NCBI RefSeq assembly: GCF_032154225.1
Contig: NZ_JALDYF010000016.1
Location: 1-64,000 of the forward strand
Reading direction: 5' to 3'
DNA from: Psychrobacillus sp032154225
Lineage (GTDB): Bacteria > Bacillota > Bacilli > Bacillales_A > Planococcaceae
DNA length: 64,000 nt
Numbering within the stretch: the stretch's first letter is position 1; every line of letters begins with the position of its first letter. The notes beneath the pieces are model-generated. The model was not told the DNA's origin, ran no database searches, and was given only the letters and a program-made list of their open reading frames with translations. A program made the translations under genes and the position numbers. Positions 36,129-44,356 of this stretch are shown piece after piece.

Positions 36129-36146
36129 TTTGCATACGTATGCAAA
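36129..36146. promoter_or_regulatory. LacI-type operator of the HisD-like/GntP operon
   Basis: The perfect 18-bp palindrome TTTGCATACGTATGCAAA has the central CG typical of LacI-family sites. It lies between the LacI gene stop and the operon start. A related palindrome lacking the CG lies upstream of the LacI gene itself (37232-37245). Confidence 0.75.
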
Positions 36147-36195
36147 AAGCTATAAGAGAAGGTTATTCTAAAATTCCATATTAGTCAACCCCTTT

Positions 36196-37191
36196 TTAAG
36201 TTGTTTTTCGCACAATTAACTCTCCATCTATCTCAATATTCTCTGAATATCCAGTATAGCTCTCGATTTCCCCCATTAAATATTCTACTGTTTTCTCAAC
36301 CATTTCATTAATCGGCTGTTCCCAAGTCGTTAAATTATATGTCGGCCAAGATGCCATCTCAATATTGTCAAAGCCAATTACTTTTGTTTCAAGAGGGATG
36401 GAAATAGCATTTTCTCGTAGAGCATCGACAACCCCTAAGGCCATAATATCATTCGCCACAAAAAAACCAGCAGGTACTTGCTTTTTCTCTACTATTTCCA
36501 TTGCTGTACGGTAACCACCTTCATAAGTATAGTCTGAAGTATACTTTGTATAGGAAATTTGATGCTTCTCAAGAATTGATGTGAAACCAATTTCACGTTC
36601 TCTACTAGTAGACGTATTGGCATTTCCTGAGATATAGACTAATTCCGAACAACCTTCGGCAATAAAAAAATTTGCAATTTCCTTACTAGCTTCTAAGTTA
36701 TTACAGCAAACAGAATAAAACTTGTTATGCTCAATTTTTCGGTTAAAAAGTACTAACGGTATTTTATTTTCTTTGAAATCTTCCATTGCAGGTAAAGACA
36801 AAGATGCATCTGTAATAATAACTGCTGCAACATGATAATTTAATAATATTTCAATATCGTCCTTTTGAATTTCGTCATTATTTGTATGAACAAATAAAAT
36901 ACTATAGCCTAAATTTTTAAATGAAGATGTAAATTGTTTTAAAACTTGCGGGTAAAATGGATTTTCTACCCCCTTCATCACAAGTCCTATAATTTTTGTA
37001 CGATTTGTAATAAGGCTACGTGCAAACTCATTTGGTCGATATCCTAATTCGTTCGCTGCTTCTAGTACTTTTCTCCGCGTTTTCGGTGAGACAGAAGCTC
37101 CTTCAAAATATACTCTAGAAACAGAAGATTGAGATACGCCCGCTAATTTTGCTACATCATTTGCTGTAACATTCTGCTTCACATGAAACAC
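36196..37191 (-). CDS. LacI family transcriptional regulator of the HisD-like/GntP operon
   Basis: A 331-residue LacI regulator with N-terminal helix-turn-helix (TANDVAKLAGVSQSSVSRVY) and hinge (RPNEFARSL), followed by a periplasmic-binding-protein-like effector domain (NKTKIIGLVMKGVENPFYP-type start, FDNIEMASWP near the end). It is transcribed toward the operon. The strong palindromes at 36129-36146 and 37232-37245 are its probable sites, giving repression of the operon and of itself. The inducer is presumably the operon's substrate or an intermediate. Confidence 0.9.
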   Translation of the reverse strand: MFHVKQNVTANDVAKLAGVSQSSVSRVYFEGASVSPKTRRKVLEAANELGYRPNEFARSLITNRTKIIGLVMKGVENPFYPQVLKQFTSSFKNLGYSILFVHTNNDEIQKDDIEILLNYHVAAVIITDASLSLPAMEDFKENKIPLVLFNRKIEHNKFYSVCCNNLEASKEIANFFIAEGCSELVYISGNANTSTSREREIGFTSILEKHQISYTKYTSDYTYEGGYRTAMEIVEKKQVPAGFFVANDIMALGVVDALRENAISIPLETKVIGFDNIEMASWPTYNLTTWEQPINEMVEKTVEYLMGEIESYTGYSENIEIDGELIVRKTT

Positions 37192-37231
37192 ATCCTTTTA
37201 AACTAGTTTTTTTAAAACTATACTATTTATC

Positions 37232-37245
37232 TTTGCATATGCAAA
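37232..37245. promoter_or_regulatory. Candidate autoregulatory operator of the LacI gene
   Basis: The palindrome TTTGCATATGCAAA is the same arms as the 36129 operator without the central CG pair and sits about 40 bases upstream of the LacI start. Confidence 0.55.
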
Positions 37246-37425
37246 TAGAATAACACTCCATTTATCAAATTTAAAACCTACATTTGGAAGTATCACTGTA
37301 TTTTATCTATTTTTTATCATACTATTAGATATATCAACTAAATAGTCAGATATCATTAAATTATACTTAAAATCGATAGTTACAAATAACTATAAAATAA
37401 CCACTACGTCTGAAGGAGCATAAAA

Positions 37426-39567
37426 ATGGTGTTTAATGAGAAGTCAGAATTACTTTATCGTTCTTTGTACGAATATAACCCTGATGTTGTTTATTTCGTA
37501 AATGAGTTAGGCCAGTTAATTCAAACTAATGATGAATTTTTTAAAGTCCTAGGATATTTAAACGAAACGGAAATACAGTCAATTGATTTATTACTTCCTT
37601 CTTCCCAAAAAAGCTTGTATACAGAAGCTTTTCGCAAATCTGTTTCTGGCATTTCACAAAGTTTTAATATTGAGTTTATACATAAAGATGGGCAAATAGT
37701 TATTATGGATCTTACACTTATACCAGCAAAATTAAAAGAAGGTATCCAAGGTATTTTCGGAATCGCCAAGGATATTACAAAATATATAGAGGCAGAAAAA
37801 TTAAACAAGTACTTAGCAAATTATGATTTTCTTACAAAACTACCCAATAGAAGACTATTCCAAGAAGAACTGGATCAAAAACTAATCATTAGTCACACAT
37901 TAAATCAAAAAGTAGCTGTTATGTATTTAGATTTAGACCGCTTTAAATATATTAATGACACGCTTGGTCACACTTTAGGCGATAAATTACTAGAGCAAAT
38001 TGCAATCCGATTAAAGAAAAATCTCCGGAAAGATGCAATAATTGCACGTTTAGGCGGAGATGAATTCGGAATTTTATTGCCAGATTTTTATATGCAACAG
38101 GCGGAAGAACAGTCAAAAAGCATCATTAAATCATTCGATGAGCCGTTTCTTGTAGATAATTATAAACTTTTTGTTACGACAAGCATCGGAATCAGTATAT
38201 ATCCCCATGACGGAGAAGATTCACTCACTCTCATGAAAAATGCAGATTCCGCCTTATACAAAGCAAAAGAATTAGGGAAAAACAATTTCCAAGTATACTC
38301 TTCTTCTTTAAATGCACAAACGTACAAGATCTTTTCATTAGAATCCACCCTTCGAAATGCAATTGAACTAAATCAACTAGAATTATATTATCAACCTAAA
38401 GTTTGTTCAACTACTTATAAAATCATCGGTGCAGAGGCACTTATTCGTTGGAATCACCCGGAATGGGGACTTGTATCACCTAACGAATTTATACCATTAG
38501 CAGAAGAAACTGGTCTTGATAACGAAATTGGCAACTGGGTTAAACGGACTGCCTGCAGGCAAAACAAGCAGTGGCAAAATGCTGGATTACCGAAAATTCC
38601 AGTCTCTATTAATCTATCAGCAAATCGATTTTTAGAACAAAGCTTCCTCCCAAGTATAGTAACGACGTTGGAAGAAACAAAATTAGAAGCAAAATATTTG
38701 GAAGTAGAAATTATCGAAACGTCCTTATTAGAAAATGCAAAATCTGTTTTTTCTGTTCTCGATGAAATTCGGAGTTTAGGCATTAAAGTTGCTTTAGATG
38801 ATTTCGGTACGGGCTTCTCTTCTCTTTCTACATTACAACGATTCAAAGATCGAATTGATATTCTTAAAATTGACCGTGCATTTATTAATGAATTAAGTGA
38901 ATTGGAAACAGACGATTCCAATTTCATTACGAATATGATGATACAATTATCTCAACAATTTAATATGGAGGTAGTTGCTGAAGGGGTGGAAACTTCCGAA
39001 CAACTGCATGTGTTAGAAGATTATAATTGCAATACAATCCAAGGTTACTTATTTTCCAAACCTGTACCTGCTGCTGATTTTGAAAAACTATTGCGAAAAG
39101 GAATATTAACGCCATTAGAAAGCAGTAGATCCGAAGAGGAATTTACCAATCAAGGCAAGGATTTTAGATTAGTATTAGAGCATCCTGTCATTTCATCTAT
39201 GCGGTTAACTCAAATCCGAAGAAAAAAAGTCGAAATTGGTGCAATGGAAGTGTTGATGGAAGAAATTTGTACAAGAAGATTACGATTTTCATCCAATATC
39301 AAGCTAACAGTAAGTCCAGCAATTATTTTGGAGTTGAAAACGGTTATTTTAGGTGAAGCATTGAAAATGGTTGGTTCTATTTCTCAAGTAAAGGAACTAA
39401 AGTCTGGCGTTTATCAGTATGAATTAGAGTATATTATAAAAGAAAATGAGCGGACGAAATTAGCTTCCAGGTTAAATAAATTAAATGACCTTCTCCAAGA
39501 ATCTCCACTCAATCCTACTAGTGGTTCTGTGCAAGTAGATAAATATGCATTTTTCAGTAAAAACTAG
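37426..39567 (+). CDS. PAS-GGDEF-EAL cyclic-di-GMP protein with extra C-terminal domain
   Basis: A 713-residue cytoplasmic protein: PAS (about 8-120), GGDEF (about 125-290) with intact GGDEF at 210-214, and EAL (about 300-555) with intact EAL at 337-339, DDFGTGFSSL near 460 and KIDRAFI. Both catalytic motifs are present, so it could make and break cyclic-di-GMP; one domain may be regulatory. Residues about 580-700 form an additional folded region of alternating strands that I do not recognise with certainty; it is weakly PilZ-like. It has no membrane helix. It is a single-gene unit with a strong terminator. Confidence 0.9.
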   Translation: MVFNEKSELLYRSLYEYNPDVVYFVNELGQLIQTNDEFFKVLGYLNETEIQSIDLLLPSSQKSLYTEAFRKSVSGISQSFNIEFIHKDGQIVIMDLTLIPAKLKEGIQGIFGIAKDITKYIEAEKLNKYLANYDFLTKLPNRRLFQEELDQKLIISHTLNQKVAVMYLDLDRFKYINDTLGHTLGDKLLEQIAIRLKKNLRKDAIIARLGGDEFGILLPDFYMQQAEEQSKSIIKSFDEPFLVDNYKLFVTTSIGISIYPHDGEDSLTLMKNADSALYKAKELGKNNFQVYSSSLNAQTYKIFSLESTLRNAIELNQLELYYQPKVCSTTYKIIGAEALIRWNHPEWGLVSPNEFIPLAEETGLDNEIGNWVKRTACRQNKQWQNAGLPKIPVSINLSANRFLEQSFLPSIVTTLEETKLEAKYLEVEIIETSLLENAKSVFSVLDEIRSLGIKVALDDFGTGFSSLSTLQRFKDRIDILKIDRAFINELSELETDDSNFITNMMIQLSQQFNMEVVAEGVETSEQLHVLEDYNCNTIQGYLFSKPVPAADFEKLLRKGILTPLESSRSEEEFTNQGKDFRLVLEHPVISSMRLTQIRRKKVEIGAMEVLMEEICTRRLRFSSNIKLTVSPAIILELKTVILGEALKMVGSISQVKELKSGVYQYELEYIIKENERTKLASRLNKLNDLLQESPLNPTSGSVQVDKYAFFSKN

Positions 39568-39643
39568 AAACATCTTAGCGACACTGTTTCCGGCTCACTC
39601 CAGGCTTCACATTGGGCTATACGATGAACGGGGAAACTTTTAA

Positions 39644-39686
39644 AGCTTGCTGAAAGTGGCTGCGTCACTTCCAACAAGCCTTTTTT
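39644..39686 (+). terminator. Terminator of the GGDEF-EAL gene
   Basis: A 14-bp stem (39644-39658 with 39666-39679) is followed by a CTTTTTT tail on the plus strand. Confidence 0.8.
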
Positions 39687-39795
39687 CGGTCATCGTATGG
39701 CAAATGTTCGCCTCCCGCTCGCTAGAAAATTCCGTGCCAAGTTGTTAAATATTTTTGGCAATAGGAGAAGCAAGTCAGTTCTATCTACTTTGCAG

Positions 39796-39821
39796 GCCGC
39801 CAAAGATACAATTCTGGCGGC
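39796..39821. repeat. GC-rich hairpin
   Basis: Perfect 7-bp arms GCCGCCA/TGGCGGC around a 12-base loop. It may be a second terminator or part of a repeat; no long T run follows. Confidence 0.4.
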
Positions 39822-39954
39822 TATTTGTAGGTTTTTAGAAAGAGACACTTCTATATTTGGACAGAAAGTGGAGAAGTAGATGACAAATTCAACTAATACG
39901 AGTAGAGAGAACATGAATACACACCTATGAGCAAGATGGATGTAGTGAAAAGAC

Positions 39955-40070
39955 GGCGACTCGGGCGAGAAAAGCGCGAGCTGAAAGCCCCGCAGTGCAC
40001 AGTGACGAGGAGATTGAAGCCGTGCCCGTCGAAAGCGCCCGGCTTGTAACGGAATCCACTTCATCGATCC
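39955..40070. repeat. GC-rich interspersed repeat (second family)
   Basis: GCGAGAAAAGCGCGAGCTG, then GAAAGCCCCGCAGTGCACAG, GACGAGGAGATTGAAGCCG and GGCTTGTAACGGAATCCAC. This order of phrases is that of a well-known intergenic repeat found many times per genome in Bacillus and relatives. GC content is far above its surroundings. Confidence 0.6.
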
Positions 40071-40076
40071 CTACTC

Positions 40077-40116
40077 TTAAAAAAGCAGTTGGAATGAACT
40101 TATTCCAACTGCCTTT
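40077..40116. terminator. Terminator of the hexuronate operon
   Basis: Perfect 11-bp arms GCAGTTGGAAT/ATTCCAACTGC with T-rich tails on both strands. It lies about 25 bases after the hxlA stop. Confidence 0.85.
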
Positions 40117-40136
40117 TATCTTTGGCCTAAACAAAT

Positions 40137-40775
40137 TTAATTCATTTTCGTAGCATGTGAAAGCAACTTCGCATTAGCCTCTGGATCTGTATTTCCAGTA
40201 ATAAATCCACCAACAATTAGAACATCTACACCTGCTGATAGAAGCTCTGAAGCTGTCTTATCGGTCACTCCACCTGCAACCGCAATACGAATACCTTCCA
40301 AACCTTCTACTAACTGAAACAAAGAAGATGTCGCTAATTCACCATCTTGTTGCATATCTTTCCCAACGTGAAGACAGAAAAGTCTCGCACCAAGTGTATA
40401 AATTTCCTTCACTCGGTCAGCGTTTTCTATACCAAGTAGATCGATCATCACTTCTCCACCATACTCAGTTGCAACTTCTAAACATTGCTTGATCGTCGCA
40501 TTCGGAGCGAATCCCATAACAGTCGTTATATTTGCACCTGACTTGAAAGCCTGTATACTTTCATGTTTTCCAGCATCACAAGTTTTCATATCCGCTACAA
40601 TCGTCTTATCGGGAAAACGAACGTTTAATTCGCGAACAGCAGTCATGCCATACTCTTTTATGACACCTGTACCAACTTCAATCCAGTCAATATACTTTTC
40701 AGTTTTCTCCACTAAATTAATACAGTCTTCTATCGCCATTCTATCTAAAGCCAGTTGAATTTTAATCGTATCCAT
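40137..40775 (-). CDS. hxlA: 3-hexulose-6-phosphate synthase / 3-keto-L-gulonate-6-phosphate decarboxylase-like protein
   Basis: A 212-residue TIM barrel of the orotidine-phosphate-decarboxylase suprafamily. The family signature is IQLALDRM, then EVGTGVIKEYG, VADMKTCDAGKHE (catalytic Asp/Lys/Asp), LHVGKDMQ and AVAGGVTDKTA. Two close activities share this fold: hexulose-6-phosphate synthase (joins formaldehyde to ribulose 5-phosphate) and 3-keto-L-gulonate-6-phosphate decarboxylase (UlaD/SgbH). The LHVGKDMQ wording is nearer HxlA. A HxlB-like isomerase in the same operon also favours HxlA. It is the last gene of the operon, sharing one base with the SDR gene ahead of it. Confidence 0.75.
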   Translation of the reverse strand: MDTIKIQLALDRMAIEDCINLVEKTEKYIDWIEVGTGVIKEYGMTAVRELNVRFPDKTIVADMKTCDAGKHESIQAFKSGANITTVMGFAPNATIKQCLEVATEYGGEVMIDLLGIENADRVKEIYTLGARLFCLHVGKDMQQDGELATSSLFQLVEGLEGIRIAVAGGVTDKTASELLSAGVDVLIVGGFITGNTDPEANAKLLSHATKMN

Positions 40776-41611
40776 TACACACCTGAATACGCCATGAATC
40801 CGCCGTCAACAGGTACTGTAATACCGGTTACGAATCCTGAGTAGGAACTATCTACTAACCATAGCATCGTGCCTAATAAGTCCTCTGGCTTCCCAAACTT
40901 CTTCATAGGAGTGCTCGTTATTATTTTTTCAGATCTAGATGTGTATGTTCCATCTTCATTCAACAAAAGGTTTTTGTTTTGAGTTGTTAAAAAGAAGCCT
41001 GGAGCAATCGCATTTACACGCAATCCTGTTTCTGCGAAATGCACCGCCATCCACATTGTAAAATTGTTGATCGCAGCTTTTGCAGCACTATACGCTGGAA
41101 CTTTTGTCATAGGAGAATACGCACTCATCGAAGAAACGTTTAAAATAATAGATGAATCATTTTTCAACAATTCACGACCAAAAACTTGGCTTGTTAAAAA
41201 AGAACCAGTAAAGTTTGTCGCAAATACTTGCGTAAATCCGTTTTCCTCTAAGTCAAAAAATGACTTCTCCGCCTTGTCACCATCATATGTCTCTACGGAA
41301 GTAACTGCGTCAGGATGATTTCCACCTGCTCCATTTATCAAAATATCCACTCGACCGAACTTTTCAACTATTAAATGACGCGCACTTTCTAATGAAGAAC
41401 GATCAAGAACGTCTGCAGCGACAGCAATGGCTTCTCCACCATTTGCAACAATCGCCTCTGCAACATCTTTTCCTTTTTCCTCTGTACGATTTAAAATGGC
41501 TACTTTAACGCCGTGTCTTGCTAACTCTATAGCCATTCGGGAACATAATACTCCGCTCCCACCAGTAATGACTGCTACTTGTCCAGACAAGTTTTCGTGT
41601 ATAGGTATCAT
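40775..41611 (-). CDS. SDR-type D-mannonate oxidoreductase (YjmF/UxuB-like)
   Basis: A 278-residue SDR with TGGSGVLCSRMAIELARHG, a long insert NHPDAVTSVETYDGDKAEKS after the ING/NAGG motif, NVSSMSAYSPMTKVPAYSAAKAA and a final VPVDGGFMAYSGV. The insert and tail are characteristic of the Bacillus YjmF-type fructuronate reductase, which converts D-fructuronate to D-mannonate. It lies next to uxuA, whose product uses D-mannonate. This supports the pathway fructuronate, mannonate, 2-keto-3-deoxygluconate. Confidence 0.88.
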   Translation of the reverse strand: MIPIHENLSGQVAVITGGSGVLCSRMAIELARHGVKVAILNRTEEKGKDVAEAIVANGGEAIAVAADVLDRSSLESARHLIVEKFGRVDILINGAGGNHPDAVTSVETYDGDKAEKSFFDLEENGFTQVFATNFTGSFLTSQVFGRELLKNDSSIILNVSSMSAYSPMTKVPAYSAAKAAINNFTMWMAVHFAETGLRVNAIAPGFFLTTQNKNLLLNEDGTYTSRSEKIITSTPMKKFGKPEDLLGTMLWLVDSSYSGFVTGITVPVDGGFMAYSGV

Positions 41612-41613
41612 TA

Positions 41614-42684
41614 TTAATCCTCCTGTTTACTCACCTTAAAAGCATCCCATAAGCCATGAAGATACATAATTCCTAAAGCACGATCATATAAACCATATCC
41701 TGGACGGCATTTCTCTCCCCATAAATGACGACCATGATCCGGTCGAACATATCCGTCATAGTCAATTGCAGCAAGTTCTTTCACTACATTTGTAATATCT
41801 ATTGAGCCATCTTCCGTTAAATGAGAAGTTTCGATAAAATCTCCATTATCGAATATTTTCACATTACGAATATGAGCAAAAGGTGAATATTGTGCATATT
41901 TCGAAGCTAAATCAACCATATTGTTTGATGGATTTGCACCAAGTGATCCTGTACAAAAAGTCAGACCATTCGATTTTGAATCTGAAATAGCTAGTAAGCG
42001 TTTAATGCCTGCTTCACCAGTCATAATACGAGGCAAACCAAAAATAGGCCATGGTGGATCATCTGGATGAATACCCATTCTAATTCCACACTCTTCTGCT
42101 ACCGGCAGTATCGCTTGTAAGAAATAGCTTAGATTTTCCCATAGCTGCTCTTCATCTACTTCTTTATACGCTTCAAACAACTCACCAATGCGAGCCATTT
42201 TTTCAGGCTCCCATCCAGGTAAAGTTAAGTCGCTCGCATCAGCAACTGTTTTCACTAACTCAAGTGGGTCCAGCCCTTCTACTTTTGCTTTTTCATAGAA
42301 TAATGCCGTCGATCCGTCTGGTAATGGATGGTACATATCTGTTCTTGTCCAATCAAATACCGGCATGAAATTATAACAAATAACCTTTACCCCAAATTTG
42401 GATAAGTTGCGGATTGTTTCTTTATAATTTTCTATAAACAGATCTCGCTCTGCATTACCGAGTTTAATCGCTTCATGAATGTTCACACTTTCCACAACAT
42501 CTGCATGAAATCCAAAAGATTGAATATATTCTATTTCGGAACGAATCTCTTCCATTTCCCAAACATCACCAGCCGGTTTTGAATGAAGCGCCCAAACAAT
42601 ACCTTTCACATTCGGAATTTGCTTCACTTGTTCAAGTGTTACCGTATCATTTCCGCGTCCATACCAACGAAAAGTCATATTCAT
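41614..42684 (-). CDS. uxuA: Mannonate dehydratase
   Basis: A 356-residue UxuA with MTFRWYGRGNDTVTLEQVKQ at the start, then YNFMPVFDWTRTD near 115 and MGIHPDDPPWPIFGLPRI near 200. CTGSLGANPSNNMV near 255 and RPDHGRHLWGE near 320 follow. The histidine, cysteine and aspartate metal ligands of the family are all visible. It dehydrates D-mannonate to 2-keto-3-deoxy-D-gluconate in the cytoplasm. It overlaps the aldolase gene upstream by four bases and is followed two bases later by the oxidoreductase gene. Confidence 0.94.
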   Translation of the reverse strand: MNMTFRWYGRGNDTVTLEQVKQIPNVKGIVWALHSKPAGDVWEMEEIRSEIEYIQSFGFHADVVESVNIHEAIKLGNAERDLFIENYKETIRNLSKFGVKVICYNFMPVFDWTRTDMYHPLPDGSTALFYEKAKVEGLDPLELVKTVADASDLTLPGWEPEKMARIGELFEAYKEVDEEQLWENLSYFLQAILPVAEECGIRMGIHPDDPPWPIFGLPRIMTGEAGIKRLLAISDSKSNGLTFCTGSLGANPSNNMVDLASKYAQYSPFAHIRNVKIFDNGDFIETSHLTEDGSIDITNVVKELAAIDYDGYVRPDHGRHLWGEKCRPGYGLYDRALGIMYLHGLWDAFKVSKQED

Positions 42685-43313
42685 CTTTTGTCACCTCCAG
42701 TTTGTTCTATATATTGTTTCGCAAGTTCAGTAACAGCACTTGCACCATTTTGACGGTAAGCTTTCGTTAAGTCACTACCAATACCAACTGCCACCGCTCC
42801 AGCATCTAACCATGCATTCGCATTTTTCAATGAAATACCACCCGTTGGCATCACTCGTACGTTCGGTAATGGTCCATTTACAGAACTAATAAAGCTCGGT
42901 TCAAATTGATTCGCAGGAAACAGCTTGATGATATCGCATCCACTTTCAACCGCACGTAAAATTTCAGCAATTGTCATACAGCCCGGGAAATAAGGAACAC
43001 TATATCGATTACATAGTTTCGCAATATTTTCATCAAAATTCGGACTTACAATAAATTGTGCACCATTTAATATAGCATCTCTTGCAGTTTCAGAATCTAG
43101 AACAGTCCCTGCTCCGATAACTGCATCTTCGTCTATTAATGCCTCAAAAACTTTTCTTACTTGTGGAGTTGTATAAGTTACTTCAATTGCATTAATACCA
43201 CCTGCAATTGCTGCTTTTGAAACAGCAATTGCTTCCTCAAAAGAGCTACCACGGACAACTGCTACAACCTTCTCGTTTACAGCCTTTTTTATACTTTCAT
43301 ACTTTGGAAACAT
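42681..43313 (-). CDS. kdgA: 2-dehydro-3-deoxy-phosphogluconate (KDPG/KHG) aldolase
   Basis: A 210-residue class I aldolase: VVAVVRGSSFEEA at the start, AIEVTYTTP (catalytic Glu), GAGTVLD, FIVSPNFDE, and IIKLFPANQF with the Schiff-base lysine near residue 130, then MPTGGI. It splits KDPG into pyruvate and glyceraldehyde 3-phosphate, completing the route that starts with UxuA and KdgK. The ATG at 43313 is used because AGGAGG lies six bases before it; the GTG five codons upstream overlaps that site. Confidence 0.92.
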   Translation of the reverse strand: MFPKYESIKKAVNEKVVAVVRGSSFEEAIAVSKAAIAGGINAIEVTYTTPQVRKVFEALIDEDAVIGAGTVLDSETARDAILNGAQFIVSPNFDENIAKLCNRYSVPYFPGCMTIAEILRAVESGCDIIKLFPANQFEPSFISSVNGPLPNVRVMPTGGISLKNANAWLDAGAVAVGIGSDLTKAYRQNGASAVTELAKQYIEQTGGDKR

Positions 43314-43324
43314 GCTCTTCCTCC

Positions 43325-44344
43325 TCACTCAAATATAATAACTGCTTTTCGAACTTTATCAGGATTATTTTCAACAAATGAAAATGCTTCATGCACATCA
43401 TTAATAGAGAAACGATGTGTAATCAATCCATCGTGTCGTAACTTTCCTTCATTTAATAAAGCTACAACTTTTTCAAATTGCTTCGTTTGTAAACGTGAGC
43501 CAACAATTGTTAACTCTTTTTTCGTAATCGGCAATTGTTTTATTGCAGAAGGTTTTTCATCAAAACCTAGCACTACAACTGTACCTGCAACAGAAGCTAC
43601 TTCCACGCCAAGTTCAAATGTAAAAGGCAAGCAAACAGCGTCTATTACTACGTTTGCTCCTTCTCCATTCGTTATTTGCTGCACTCGTTCAATGACATTT
43701 TCATTTCCAGCATCAATCACGAAATCTGCACCATTCTCTTTAGCAAACTCAAGACGTTCTGGGCTTAAATCTGTCATCATCACTGTTGCACCATTGATTT
43801 TTGCCATTTTTAAAATACAAATTCCAATCGGACCACAACCTTGAATTAGCACTGTGTCTCCTTTAGAAACACCACCACGCCAAACAGCCTGTGCCCCAAT
43901 CGTATATGGTTCAGCTAATACAGCCTCATCGCAGTCTAAATTTGCATCAACAACATGTAGTTGGTTTTCAGGCAATACGATAAATTCACGCATGCCCCCA
44001 TCTTCATGAACCCCAAAAACAGAAAGCTTGTCACAAACATTTGGTCTACCGTTACGACATGCATAACAAGTTCCACAAGATCGGATTGGTTCCACTACTA
44101 TATGATCACCAACTTTTACATTACTTACTTCAGAACCTACCTCAACAACTTCTCCTGTCACCTCATGCCCAACAATACGTGGATAAGTTGCTAATGGATT
44201 CGTTCCGTGATAAATATGCATATCTGATCCACAAATACCGACTCTTTTTACTTTCACAAGTACGTCAGATGCCTCTTTTAATTGTGGCTTTTCAATATCG
44301 ATTAACTGCAATTCTAACGCCTTTGGTATTAACACAGCTTTCAT
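43325..44344 (-). CDS. Zinc-dependent medium-chain dehydrogenase (YjmD-like)
   Basis: A 339-residue MDR-family dehydrogenase with GICGSDMHIYHG (catalytic Cys), GHEVTGEVVEVG, the structural-zinc loop CGTCYACRNGRPNVC, and GCGPIGICILKMAK for NAD binding. It resembles sorbitol, L-idonate or L-gulonate 5-dehydrogenases and B. subtilis YjmD, which lies in that organism's hexuronate locus. The likely role is interconversion of a sugar acid and its keto form. The ATG at 44344 has AGGTG nine bases upstream. It follows the TRAP permease gene almost directly. Confidence 0.88.
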   Translation of the reverse strand: MKAVLIPKALELQLIDIEKPQLKEASDVLVKVKRVGICGSDMHIYHGTNPLATYPRIVGHEVTGEVVEVGSEVSNVKVGDHIVVEPIRSCGTCYACRNGRPNVCDKLSVFGVHEDGGMREFIVLPENQLHVVDANLDCDEAVLAEPYTIGAQAVWRGGVSKGDTVLIQGCGPIGICILKMAKINGATVMMTDLSPERLEFAKENGADFVIDAGNENVIERVQQITNGEGANVVIDAVCLPFTFELGVEVASVAGTVVVLGFDEKPSAIKQLPITKKELTIVGSRLQTKQFEKVVALLNEGKLRHDGLITHRFSINDVHEAFSFVENNPDKVRKAVIIFE

Positions 44345-44356
44345 CAATCTATACAC

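Larger units (their letters stand above)
39568..40136. other. Long intergenic region with stacked hairpins and a GC-rich repeat
   Basis: About 570 bases without a credible gene. It contains the terminator of the GGDEF-EAL gene (39644-39686), a GCCGCCA/TGGCGGC hairpin (39796-39821), a GC-rich repeat (about 39955-40070) and the bidirectional terminator at 40077-40116. Apparent frames here are repetitive and lack ribosome sites. Confidence 0.6.

Noticed and set aside
39690..40134. Minus-strand frames across the GC-rich repeat
   Set aside because: They translate repeats and hairpins, lack ribosome sites and have no recognisable domains.
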